From positions 186,001-250,000 of the forward strand of contig NZ_CADIKI010000006.1 in the NCBI RefSeq assembly GCF_902859935.1: a DNA stretch of 64,000 nucleotides. The letters run 5' to 3'. The translations under genes were made by a program, and so were the position numbers. This document shows positions 50,443 to 59,080 of this stretch, piece by piece (positions within the stretch are counted from its first letter, which is position 1; every line of letters begins with the position of its first letter). Source of the DNA: Paraburkholderia fynbosensis (GTDB lineage Bacteria; Pseudomonadota; Gammaproteobacteria; Burkholderiales; Burkholderiaceae). Below the pieces are notes generated by a model, which saw nothing but the letters and a program-made list of their open reading frames with translations, ran no database searches and had not been told where the DNA came from.

Positions 50443-51351
50443 ATGAAGCTGCAGCAGTTGCAGGCTTTCGTCGCGGCTGCGCATCACCGCAGCTTGCGCG
50501 CCGCTGCGCGTGAACTCGGCGTGACGCAACCGGCCGTCACCCATACGATCCGCGAACTCGAAAGCGCGCTGAACGCGGAACTGATGGTGCGCAGCGTACG
50601 CGGCATCGAGCTGACGGCGTGCGGGCTCGCGCTGCTGCCGCGCGCCGAGCAATTGCTGGGCGACATGCGGCGCACGGTCGAAGCCGTCGAACAGGTGAAA
50701 GGAGAACTGGCCGGCAGGGTCAGCGTCGGGACCATGCCGTCGATCGCGCTCACGGCGCTGCCGCATGCGGTGTCGAGCTTTCGCCAGAAGATGCCGCTGG
50801 TGAATCTGCATCTGGAGGAAGTGACGATTCCCGACGCGCTCGCGCGTTTGCGTAATGGCGCGCTCGACATCGCGGCGCTTCATCATGTGCAGGCACTCGA
50901 CAGCGATCTGGTGCAGGCGCCGCTCTACTCGACGCAGTTCGTGGTCGCGCTGCGCGCCGGGCATCCGCTTGCGAACGTTACCCGGCTGCGCGAGCTGCTC
51001 GACGCGGAGTGGATCGCGACGGTCGGCGCCGATCACTTTCCGCACAGCGTGATGATGGCGATGTTCAACGCCCACGGCTTGCCGGTGCCGAAACGGCTGG
51101 TGCGGGCGCCGTCGTCGTTTGCAGTGACGTTGGGGCTGGTGTCGCAAACCGACGTGATTGGCTGCTTCACGCGACCGCTCGCGCAGATGGTCGCGCCGCT
51201 CGGCATCCGCGTCGCGCAGATCGAAGACGCGCTGCCGAACTACGATCTCAGCATCATTTCACGGCGCGATCTGCTGCCCACGCCGGCGGTTCAGCAGTTC
51301 GTCCTGTGTTTGCAGCAGGCGACGCGGGAGCGGATGGCAGCCGGTGATTAG
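50443..51351 (+). CDS. LysR-family regulator
   Basis: 302 residues: HTH in MKLQQLQAFVAAAHHRSLRA, ARELGVTQPAVTHTIRELES; effector domain with SVGTMPSIALTALPHAV. The group includes regulators of amino-acid and aromatic amide metabolism (TdcA/CbbR-like branch). Good ribosome site (AGAGGA). Divergent from the M20 hydrolase gene. Confidence 0.9.
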   Translation: MKLQQLQAFVAAAHHRSLRAAARELGVTQPAVTHTIRELESALNAELMVRSVRGIELTACGLALLPRAEQLLGDMRRTVEAVEQVKGELAGRVSVGTMPSIALTALPHAVSSFRQKMPLVNLHLEEVTIPDALARLRNGALDIAALHHVQALDSDLVQAPLYSTQFVVALRAGHPLANVTRLRELLDAEWIATVGADHFPHSVMMAMFNAHGLPVPKRLVRAPSSFAVTLGLVSQTDVIGCFTRPLAQMVAPLGIRVAQIEDALPNYDLSIISRRDLLPTPAVQQFVLCLQQATRERMAAGD

Positions 51352-51357
51352 TTCGCT

Positions 51358-51480
51358 TCAGTGAACGGCGGCGCACGCCATGAGAATCTCGATCAACACC
51401 TGCCCCGCGTCTTCGAGACGGCCGGAATTGTCGATCGTCGTACAGCGCACGCCCGCTGGCAATGAGAACAGCGCGCGCCG
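51358..51480 (-). pseudogene. phnN: phnN 3' remnant, inverted
   Basis: The minus-strand frame ending at 51358 reads LFSLPAGVRCTTIDNSGRLE, then AGQVLIEIL, which fits the C-terminus of PhnN, the ribose 1,5-bisphosphokinase of phosphonate metabolism. No N-terminal P-loop is present upstream; instead the sequence switches at about 51480 to a phnI remnant in the opposite direction. Confidence 0.5.
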
Positions 51481-51485
51481 CCAGC

Positions 51486-51774
51486 CTTCGGCCGTGCGGA
51501 GCGCAAGGCGATGGCGATGGCGCTGGTGGATCGCGCGTTGCGCGCCGAGGAACTCGGCGAGGCGGTCGTATCGCCGACCCAGGACATCGAATTCATGCTG
51601 TCGCATAGCGATAAAGTCGAAGCGTCGGGCTTTGTTCAGCATCTGAAGCTGCCCCACTACGTCGACTTTCAGGCCGAACTCGAACTCGTACGACGCTTGC
51701 GGGCACAGCATGGCGCGCAGACGCAGAATCAAAGCGCGCAACAATGCAGCGATCAGGCGGAGCAGGCAGCATGA
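51486..51774 (+). pseudogene. phnI: phnI 3' remnant
   Basis: The frame from about 51486 reads FGRAERKAMAMALVDRALRA and then S-H-S-D-K-V-E-A-S-G-F-V-Q-H-L-K-L-P-H-Y, the strongly conserved C-terminal part of PhnI (a C-P lyase core subunit of about 360 residues). Only about 95 residues remain; the N-terminal three-quarters are missing. The stop codon still overlaps the phnJ start as in intact operons (ATGA at 51771). Confidence 0.85.
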
Positions 51775-52161
51775 ACGCGCCCGACGCATCTCAAACCACC
51801 GCCTCGTATGACAGCGCCGCGCACGGCTACAACTTCGCCTACCTCGACGAGCAGACCAAGCGGATGCTGCGGCCCCGCGCTGCAACTGTTCGGGGCTGGC
51901 CGCGAACGGCGCATTCACGCGATTCTGCCCTACACGTCCGTGCGCAGCCTGGACTTCGACGACCATCCGTTCGACGTGCAGAAATGGCAGCACGCGTGCG
52001 CGCTGTGCGGATCGACCGAGAGCTTCCTCGATGAAATGATCGTCGACGACGCGGGCAAGCGCATGTTCGTCTGCTCGGATAGCGACTACTGCCACGAACG
52101 CCGCGGCGATGCGAACGAGGCTCCGGCAGCGCCCAACGCACGCGACGGAGAATGCGCATGA
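51771..52161 (+). pseudogene. phnJ: phnJ with internal deletion and frameshift
   Basis: From ATG 51771 the sequence matches the PhnJ N-terminus up to FAYLDEQTKRML, then jumps at about 51870 in another frame to LQLFGAGRERRIHAILPYTS and the C-terminal Cys cluster (CALCG ... FVCSDSDYC). About 160 of 290 residues in the middle are gone, and the frames do not connect. The four Cys of the Fe-S/thiyl site survive in the DNA. The phnJ stop overlaps the next ATG (52158-52161). Confidence 0.88.
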
Positions 52162-52613
52162 CGTCACAGCCACTCTTGAGCGCTCGTGATCTGACCAGAC
52201 AATACGGTGGCCGCAACGGTTGCAGGAACGTCAGCTTCGATCTATATCCGGGCGAAGTGCTGTGCATCGTCGGCGAATCGGGCTCGGGCAAGCGGCGCTG
52301 CTCAACACGCGCCGCCGCGCTGCTCGCGAGGCTCAACGTGCCGCAGCGGCTGTGGACACTCGCGCCCGCCACCTTCTCGGGCGGCGAGCAGCAGCGCGTG
52401 AACATCGCGCGAGGTTTGATCGCCGGGCATCCGCTGCTGCTGCTCGACGAACCCACCGCCTCGCTCGACGCGGAGAACCGCGACGTGGTCGCCGAATTGA
52501 TCGTCGAAGCGTGCGAGCGCGGCGCGGCGATTTTCGGTATCTTTCATGACGAAGAGACGCGCAGCAAGGTCGCCACCCGCCGTCTCGCCTTGCAGCCGTC
52601 ACGGCGTCACTGA
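52158..52613 (+). pseudogene. phnK-phnL deletion fusion
   Basis: The first 40 codons are PhnK ([31 protein letters not shown]). The Walker A then breaks: GESGSGK is followed by R-R-C instead of S-T-L, with a short frame disturbance, and from about 52318 the sequence is PhnL ([41 protein letters not shown]). The frame is open over 151 codons, but the protein lacks a working P-loop serine/threonine and the middle of both ATPases. Expected lengths are about 260 and 230 residues. Confidence 0.87.
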
Positions 52614-52724
52614 ACGATTGATCGACCGGCGCGAAAACGGCACTAGAATGGACCAGCAAACGGCGATGAGAGATTTACCGCCTACGGCAACAACACCCGG
52701 GCTCGATAAAAACGGAGCAAGTCG

Positions 52725-53858
52725 ATGTTGATCAGGAACGCGCGCATCGTGACGCGAGACGAAGCATTCACCGGCGTGGTGTGCGTCGAAGACGGCGTGA
52801 TCCGCGAGGTCGCGCGCGGCACGACCGCGGCGCGCGAAGCTGAAGACTGGGAGGGCGATTATCTGCTGCCCGGTCTGATCGAGTTACATACGGACAATCT
52901 CGAGAAACACCTCGCGCCGCGTCCGGGCGTGCAATGGAATACCGACGCCGCGTTCGTGATCCACGACGCTCAGGTGGCGGCCGCGGGCATCACCACCGTG
53001 TTCGACGCGCTCGCGATCGGCTCGCGCTCGCGCGTAGGACTGCGTGGCCGCGATGTGCAAACGCAATGCGCCGATTCCCTGCTGCGCTTTTCCGCACGCA
53101 AACTGCTGCGCGCCGAGCACTTTCTGCATCTGCGCTGCGAGATCGCCACCGCCGACGTGATCGAGGTGTTCGATTCGCTGTGCACGCATCCGCTGTTACG
53201 GCTCGCGTCGGTGATGGATCACACGCCCGGTCAGCGTCAATGGCACGACCGCGAGCAATGGCGCCGCTTCCAGGAGCGCGAAGGCAAGCTGAGCGACGAA
53301 CATGTCGCGGCCGCGCTGGCCGAACTGTCGGTCGAACAGGAACGTTATGCCGATGCGCACCGCCGCGAGATCGTCGCGCGTTGCCAGCGGCTCGGCATTC
53401 CGGTGGCGAGCCACGACGACACGCTGATCGAACACGTCGAACAGGCGAAGGCCGAAGGCATCGTGCTCGCCGAATTCCCGACCACCCGCATCGCCGCTGA
53501 AGCCGCGCGCGCGCACGGCATCTCGACCATCATGGGTGCGCCGAATATCGTGCGCGGCGGCTCGCATTCGGGCAACGTGTCGGCGCTCGAACTCGCGAAG
53601 GTGGACCTGCTCGACATCCTTTCATCGGACTACGTGCCGTCGAGTCTGCTGACCGCCGTGTTCGACCTCGTCGACAAAGCCGGCTGGACGCTGCCGCGCG
53701 CAATGGCGACGGTCTCCGCCGAACCGGCGCGCACCGCAGGTCTGCACGATCGCGGCGCAATCGAAACGGGTTTGCGTGCAGACTTCGTGCGCGTGACGAT
53801 GCTCGACACGCTGCCGGTGCCGCGCGCGACTTACCGCAGCGGGACACGGATCGTTTGA
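52725..53858 (+). CDS. phnM: ribose 1-methylphosphonate 5-triphosphate diphosphatase
   Basis: 377 residues, full length for PhnM, an amidohydrolase-fold enzyme. The metal-binding LIELHTDNLEKH is intact, as are VMDHTPGQRQ, the S-H-D-D-T site and the ADFVRV end. GGAG lies seven bases before ATG 52725. In C-P lyase pathways it removes pyrophosphate from the triphosphate intermediate before PhnJ acts. Here every adjacent phn gene is broken, so the enzyme either has another substrate, serves a second phn locus, or is simply the last to decay. Confidence 0.92.
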   Translation: MLIRNARIVTRDEAFTGVVCVEDGVIREVARGTTAAREAEDWEGDYLLPGLIELHTDNLEKHLAPRPGVQWNTDAAFVIHDAQVAAAGITTVFDALAIGSRSRVGLRGRDVQTQCADSLLRFSARKLLRAEHFLHLRCEIATADVIEVFDSLCTHPLLRLASVMDHTPGQRQWHDREQWRRFQEREGKLSDEHVAAALAELSVEQERYADAHRREIVARCQRLGIPVASHDDTLIEHVEQAKAEGIVLAEFPTTRIAAEAARAHGISTIMGAPNIVRGGSHSGNVSALELAKVDLLDILSSDYVPSSLLTAVFDLVDKAGWTLPRAMATVSAEPARTAGLHDRGAIETGLRADFVRVTMLDTLPVPRATYRSGTRIV

Positions 53859-53941
53859 TGAGGTGACTGGAAAACGCGCCGCGCAACGCGAGCCACCCGC
53901 AAGCGCCACATACCGAACGCGTGCTCGGGCCGCGTCCTGCC

Positions 53942-54775
53942 TCACGTCGACAACGGCACGCGCTCCGGCTCGTCCGCTTCGAACCACGCGGGGTTACGTT
54001 CGGCGATCGGTCCGAGCGACATCAGAATCTCGCGCAGATGGCTGCGCATCGCGTCTTCGGCGGCGCTCGGGTCGTGCGCGCGCAAGCCGGCCAGAATCCT
54101 GGCGTGCTGCCTGATCAGCAGATCGAGCGGCGACACGTCGGGCAGGCTCAGATAGCGCACCCGGTCCATTTGCGCCTTGATATCCTGAATCGTTTCCCAC
54201 GCAGCCGTGCAGTCGATCGCCTGGGCAATCGCGTAATGAAACGCCTCGTCGAGCGCGAGAAACGCAGCCGTGTCGTTCGACTTCGCCGCCAGCTTCTGCT
54301 CGCGCAGATTATCGGCGAGCGCCTGCAATTGCTCGTCGGTGATCGAGACCGCCGCCTTGCGCACCACCGCGGTTTCGATCGCTTCGCGAATGAAGCGCCC
54401 TTCACGTACCTGGCGAGGCGAAATCCGCTTCACGAACGTGCCCCGTTGCGGCAACACCTGCAATACACCGGCTTCGACCAGTTTGATGAACGCCTCGCGC
54501 ACGGGCTGCCGCGACACCTGAAACATGTCGGACACTTCCTTCTCCGAGAGCGGTGTGCCCGGCACCATCTGTCCGACGAAAATCGCCTCACGCAGTGCGC
54601 GGAAAATCTGCTTGCCGATCGGCTCATGCGAATCGAACGAGACGTTCGCGGTCAGATCGGGCAGTTGGGCAGACGCCCCGCCCTGCGCGCTCGCACGGCG
54701 TCGCGTGCGGCGCGCGACGAGCGCCGTATCGGCGGAGAGGGACGATTCGTTGGTGAGCAGGTTCTTGGTCGGCAT
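53942..54775 (-). CDS. FCD-type GntR regulator of the aldonate cluster
   Basis: 277 residues from ATG 54775. A 45-residue basic extension precedes the winged HTH (LSEKEVSDMFQVSRQPVREA, VLPQRGTFVKRIS), then an FCD domain (DEAFHYAIAQAIDC, H-A-R-I, R-S-H-L). It lies at the 3' end of the manD-transporter-dehydrogenase-transporter cluster and is the likely repressor, sensing a hexonate or hexuronate product. The longer frame up to 54886 has no ribosome site and is rejected. Confidence 0.88.
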   Translation of the reverse strand: MPTKNLLTNESSLSADTALVARRTRRRASAQGGASAQLPDLTANVSFDSHEPIGKQIFRALREAIFVGQMVPGTPLSEKEVSDMFQVSRQPVREAFIKLVEAGVLQVLPQRGTFVKRISPRQVREGRFIREAIETAVVRKAAVSITDEQLQALADNLREQKLAAKSNDTAAFLALDEAFHYAIAQAIDCTAAWETIQDIKAQMDRVRYLSLPDVSPLDLLIRQHARILAGLRAHDPSAAEDAMRSHLREILMSLGPIAERNPAWFEADEPERVPLST

Positions 54776-54875
54776 CGGGCAGAGCAGCGGATAACAGCGA
54801 ATCGATCGCGGAAAAAGCGCGGATATCAGGCACGCGCGCGACAAGCCAGCAACCGCTGCCGCGCACCGCACCATA

Positions 54876-56168
54876 CTACCATGCACGTTTCATCGCCAAC
54901 GGCGTCGCATGCGGCTCGCGAATCCACAGCAGCGAACACACCGCGCCGAGCACGGCGACCGCGCCCGCCAGCACGAAGGCGCTGCCGTACGCACCGTGCG
55001 TCGCCTCGACGATAAAGCCGGTCACCGCCGGCCCGATGACCCCGGCCAGATTCGCCAGCAGATGCACGAAACCGCCCACGCCGCCGACGTGTTCGCGCGG
55101 CACGGTGTCCTGGATCACCGCCCAGTACACCGCGCCCGTCACGTACAGGAAGAAGATCGACACCGACATCAGCGCGACCGCGCCCTGTGTGCTGGCCACA
55201 CGCCCGGCCAATGCGACGCACACCGCGGCGGCGCCGAGACAGGTGCCGAGCACGATCTTGCGCGACAGCAGCGGTTTGCCGGTCAGCCGCAGGATCAGGT
55301 CGGAGATGAAGCCGCCGGCCGCGAGCCCGACGCTGCCGAGCAGCCAAGGAATCACCGTCGCGAAACTCATGTCGCGCAGGCTCAGGTGATGCGCTTCGGT
55401 CAGATAGGTCGGGAACCACGACAGGAAGAAAAACAGCACGTAGTTGTATGAGAAGAACGCGAAGGCGGTCGCGAGGATAATCGGCTTGCGCAGAAAGTGG
55501 CCGAGGCCGAGCTTGCCGCCATCGGCCGAATGCGAGATTGCATGCTCGTCCGCCTGGCCCGCCCGGATCAGGTCCAGCTCGTGAGATGTGACGCGCGCAT
55601 TCTCGTGCGGATGTTCGGTCGTCGTGATCGACCACAACACGAGCCACGCGAGCCCGAACAGCATGATCGCGACGAACGCCCAGCGCCAGCCGAACTGCAC
55701 CGCCATGAAGCCGACCACCGGCCCGGCCAGCGCACCGCCGAGCGGTGTGCCCGAACTGATGACGCCGATGGCGCTCGCCACTTCCTTGCGCGGAAACCAG
55801 TTGTTGACCATCTTGCTGTTGGAAGAACTGAACGGGCCCTCGCCCATGCCGAACAACACGCGCAGCACGATCAGCGAGCCGATGCCGCTCGCCAGCGCGG
55901 TCGCGCCGCAGAACACCGACCACACGCCCATCGCGGTGCCGAACACGCGCTTTGCGCCGACTTTGTCCGACAGCACGCCGCCGACAAAGTTGAACAGCGC
56001 ATAGCCGATAAAAAAACTGCTGAACACCACGCCCATTTGTGCATGCGAGAAGTTCAGGTCTTTCTGGATCAGGGGTGCGGTGATCGACAGCGCCGCGCGA
56101 TCCAGATAATTGATCACGCCTGCCAGGAACAGCAGCGCGACGACAAACCAGCGTTGACTCTTGATCAT
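54876..56168 (-). CDS. MFS hexonate/hexuronate transporter (ACS family)
   Basis: 430 residues, 12 helices. INYLDRAALSITAPLI in helix 1 and F-G-M-G-E-G-P-F-S-S-S-N after helix 4 are typical of GudP/ExuT/DgoT-type permeases for glucarate, galacturonate and galactonate. It is 365 bases from the upstream dehydrogenase gene; that gap holds the 49-bp repeats. It sits 100 bases before the GntR gene. Confidence 0.9.
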   Translation of the reverse strand: MIKSQRWFVVALLFLAGVINYLDRAALSITAPLIQKDLNFSHAQMGVVFSSFFIGYALFNFVGGVLSDKVGAKRVFGTAMGVWSVFCGATALASGIGSLIVLRVLFGMGEGPFSSSNSKMVNNWFPRKEVASAIGVISSGTPLGGALAGPVVGFMAVQFGWRWAFVAIMLFGLAWLVLWSITTTEHPHENARVTSHELDLIRAGQADEHAISHSADGGKLGLGHFLRKPIILATAFAFFSYNYVLFFFLSWFPTYLTEAHHLSLRDMSFATVIPWLLGSVGLAAGGFISDLILRLTGKPLLSRKIVLGTCLGAAAVCVALAGRVASTQGAVALMSVSIFFLYVTGAVYWAVIQDTVPREHVGGVGGFVHLLANLAGVIGPAVTGFIVEATHGAYGSAFVLAGAVAVLGAVCSLLWIREPHATPLAMKRAW

Positions 56169-56182
56169 CAGGCGTCTCCTAT

Positions 56183-56415
56183 GTCGGCTGGAGTTAGCGC
56201 TTTAGCGCTTACTCCGGCCCCATGCAAAGCTGTCGGCCGGAGTTAGCGCTTTAGCGCTTACTCCGGCCCCATGCAAAGCTGTCGGCCGGAGTTAGCGCTT
56301 TAGCGCTTACTCCAGCCCCATGCAAAGCTGTCGGCTGGAGTTAGCGCTTTAGCGCTTACTCCAGCCCCATGCAAAGCTGTCGGCTGGAGTTGGCGCTTTA
56401 GCGCTTACTCCAGCC
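56183..56415. repeat. five 49-bp tandem hairpin repeats
   Basis: Units start at 56183, 56232, 56281, 56330 and 56379; the last lacks the final 13-15 bases. Each holds GGAGTTAGCGCTTTAGCGCT and TACTCC, a dyad around two AGCGCT hexamers, and the spacer CCCCATGCAAAGCTGT. Copies differ almost only at one base in each arm (GGC[C/T]GGAGT and ACTCC[G/A]GCC) and one A-to-G change in the fifth. The array lies between the dehydrogenase and transporter genes of one operon. Confidence 0.95.
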
Positions 56416-56533
56416 GCTCCTGGGATGGATACTCGATCCGCCTCTTCGCGGGCGTTCGGACCAGCTTGTAAGTACGATTCACCGCATCGGGCATCGGGCA
56501 TCGCGCGTGCGAAGCCCCATCACGCAGCGCGGC

Positions 56534-57580
56534 TCAGTCGAAATACAGATGAACCTTCATCGACTGCGAACGGTCCAGCGCCACGTCGAACGCGTGGTTC
56601 GCGTCGCTCATCGCGAACGCATGCGTCATCAGCGGACGCAAGTCGAGTTTGCCGGAGGCGATTTCGTCGGCGGCAATCGCGTATTCGGTCGTAAAGCGGA
56701 ACGAGCCTTGATAGCGGAGTTCCTTCGCCATCACCAGGTTCGCGGCCACCGGCGATTGACCGGCCGGCAGGTTGCCCACCTGAATCACCGTGCCGCCCGC
56801 GCGCGCCGAACGCAGCGCCGTGTCGAGGCCTGCGGGACTGCCGGAGGCTTCGATGACCACGTCGAAGGTGCCGCGCTGCGCGGACCACTGCTCGATCGTG
56901 GCGGAGTCGGCGGCGTTCACGGTCTGGTCCGCGCCGAGTTGCTGCGCGACGCGCAATGCCACGTCGGACAGATCTAGCGCCACCACACGATGCGCGCCCG
57001 CGCGACGCGCGACACTCAGCAGAATGCAGCCGATCGGCCCGCAGCCGATCAGCAGCACGCTCGCGCCCACCAGCGAGCCGGCCTGCTTCACCGCGTGCAG
57101 CGCGACGGCGAGCGGCTCGGCCATCGACGCCTGCGCGAAGTCGACGCCGTCCGGCACCGGCACGCATTGCCGCGCCGCGACGACAATGTACTGGCGGAAC
57201 ATGCCCTGCGTATGCGGAAAGGTCGACGCGCTGCCCATGAAGCGCATGTTCAGGCAATGATTCGGCATCCCGCCAACGCAAAAGCGGCATGTTCCACACG
57301 CGAGGCCGGGATTCACCGCGACGCGTTGACCCCGTGCGAGACGCTGCTCGCCGCTCACGCCTTCGCCGAGTGAATCGATTTCGCCGGCCACCTCGTGACC
57401 GAGCACGAATGGCTCGCGCACCACGAAGTCGCCACTCTTGCCTTTGAAATAGTACGAAAGATCGGAGCCGCAGATGCCGCCGGCCCGCACCCGCACGCGC
57501 ACCTGGCCCGGGCCGGGCTCGGGCGGATCGACCTCGTCGATACGGATCAGTTTGGGTTCGTGAAGTACTGCTGCCAGCAT
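56534..57580 (-). CDS. zinc-dependent alcohol dehydrogenase, RspB/L-idonate 5-dehydrogenase type
   Basis: 348 residues of the medium-chain zinc ADH family. Catalytic zinc ligands in GGICGSD and LGHEVAG; structural zinc Cys set CGTCRFC-x6-C; Rossmann motif GCGPIG. Closest to L-idonate 5-dehydrogenase and RspB, which oxidise C5 of a hexonate with NAD(P)+. With a ManD (RspA) homologue in the same operon, this is an rspAB-like set. GGAG precedes ATG 57580. Confidence 0.87.
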   Translation of the reverse strand: MLAAVLHEPKLIRIDEVDPPEPGPGQVRVRVRAGGICGSDLSYYFKGKSGDFVVREPFVLGHEVAGEIDSLGEGVSGEQRLARGQRVAVNPGLACGTCRFCVGGMPNHCLNMRFMGSASTFPHTQGMFRQYIVVAARQCVPVPDGVDFAQASMAEPLAVALHAVKQAGSLVGASVLLIGCGPIGCILLSVARRAGAHRVVALDLSDVALRVAQQLGADQTVNAADSATIEQWSAQRGTFDVVIEASGSPAGLDTALRSARAGGTVIQVGNLPAGQSPVAANLVMAKELRYQGSFRFTTEYAIAADEIASGKLDLRPLMTHAFAMSDANHAFDVALDRSQSMKVHLYFD

Positions 57581-57611
57581 GATGGACTCCGGTAGGGCAA
57601 AGCTTGCGCGC

Positions 57612-59030
57612 TCAATGCTGCGCGACAGAAGAAGACGGGGATGAAGACGCGAAGGCTTGCGCGGCGCCATGCGCGTCGGTAGAACCGGCGCCGCCCCAAT
57701 CGTGAAGGTCGCCGTGACGGCGCAGCGGCGCAGTTTCCGGCAACGCGAACAGCGACGCGGCCGACACGATGCCGAGCACGGCCACGTAGGCGATCAGCGC
57801 GAGCGAACTGCCGTGTGTGACCTGAATGAGCTTGACGGCGAGCAGCCCGAGCACGCCGCTGCCAAGCAGCGAGCCGATCTGCCAGATCAGTGCGATACCG
57901 CTGCAACGCACGCGTGCTGGGAACAGCTCGGGGAACAGCGCAGCTTGCGGCGCATAGCAAAGGCTGTGACCGACGCTGATCGCGAGGATCATCACGAGCT
58001 GCACCGCGCCGCGATTGCCACTGTCGATCGCGAAGAAGAACGGCACCACGAGCGCGACATGCAGCAAGGCGCCCGCGATGAACGTCGGACGGCGGCCGAT
58101 GCGGTCGGACAACGCGCCCGCCAGCGGTATCGTCACGAGTTCGAGCGCCACGGCGACAATCACCGTCTGCAGCAACATGCTTTGCGCAATACCGTGCGCC
58201 TTGCCATACGCGAGCACGATCATCGTGTACATCGCGAACGTGCAGGCCTCGATCAGTTTCGCGCCGACGCCCTTGACGATGGTCGGGCCGAACTGCCGCA
58301 CCACCTCCACCACCGGCCGCGACGCCACGGCCTTGGTGCGCTGGATCGTCGCGAAGATCGGCGACTCTTCGGTGCGCAGGCGGATATACAGGCCGAGCGC
58401 AACCAGCAGCGCGCTGGCGAGAAACGGAATGCGCCAGCCCCAGTCGAGCAGTTGTGCAGGCGTCAGCGTGGCGGAGAGTAGCGCGAACAGGCCGGACGGA
58501 ATCAGGAAGCCGGCAGGCGCCCCCAACTGCACGAGACTCGCGAAAAAACCGCGCCGCGCGGGCGGTGCGTATTCCGCGGTGAGCAACACGGCGCCCGCCT
58601 GCTCGCCGCCCACCCCGAAGCCTTGCAGCACGCGAATCAGGATCAGCGCGACGGGCGCCCAGATACCGATCGACTGATAGTCCGGCAGCAAGCCGATCGC
58701 GAAGGTGCCAAGCCCCACGATCAGGATCGTGACGATCAACGCCTTCTTGCGGCCGACGCGGTCGCCGAAGTGGCCGAACACGATACCGCCCAGAGGCCGG
58801 GCCAGGAAGCCGACCGCATAGGTGGCGAACGCGGCGAGCGTGCCAATCAGCGGGTCGGCGGAGGGGAAAAATTTCTGGCCGAACACCAGCACGGCAGCGG
58901 TGCCGTAGACGAAGAAATCGTAGTACTCGGCCGCGGTGCCGATGGTCGACGCGAAGGCCACGCGACGCAGCATGGCGCTGCTGGCCGGCGCAGCGCCTGT
59001 TGGGCGGGCTGGTTTCAAACGTGTCTCCAT
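57612..59030 (-). CDS. MFS transporter, metabolite:H+ symporter type
   Basis: 472 residues, 12 helices. MHS marks: T-A-A-E-Y-Y-D-F-F-V-Y-G-T-A-A in helix 1, GHFGDRVGRKKAL, and L-Q-G-F-G-V-G-G-E-Q-A-G. Relatives import shikimate, ketoglutarate or other organic acids. Between manD and the dehydrogenase (gaps of 50 and 31 bases), so probably a second entry route for the cluster's sugar acids. Confidence 0.9.
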   Translation of the reverse strand: METRLKPARPTGAAPASSAMLRRVAFASTIGTAAEYYDFFVYGTAAVLVFGQKFFPSADPLIGTLAAFATYAVGFLARPLGGIVFGHFGDRVGRKKALIVTILIVGLGTFAIGLLPDYQSIGIWAPVALILIRVLQGFGVGGEQAGAVLLTAEYAPPARRGFFASLVQLGAPAGFLIPSGLFALLSATLTPAQLLDWGWRIPFLASALLVALGLYIRLRTEESPIFATIQRTKAVASRPVVEVVRQFGPTIVKGVGAKLIEACTFAMYTMIVLAYGKAHGIAQSMLLQTVIVAVALELVTIPLAGALSDRIGRRPTFIAGALLHVALVVPFFFAIDSGNRGAVQLVMILAISVGHSLCYAPQAALFPELFPARVRCSGIALIWQIGSLLGSGVLGLLAVKLIQVTHGSSLALIAYVAVLGIVSAASLFALPETAPLRRHGDLHDWGGAGSTDAHGAAQAFASSSPSSSVAQH

Positions 59031-59080
59031 GATCTTTTCGTTAGTTAGTTGAGCGGATCGAATCGATCGGGCTCACCGGT

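Noticed and set aside
56183..56415. Possible CRISPR array
   Set aside because: The 49-bp units are contiguous and nearly identical throughout, without variable spacers, and there are no cas genes.
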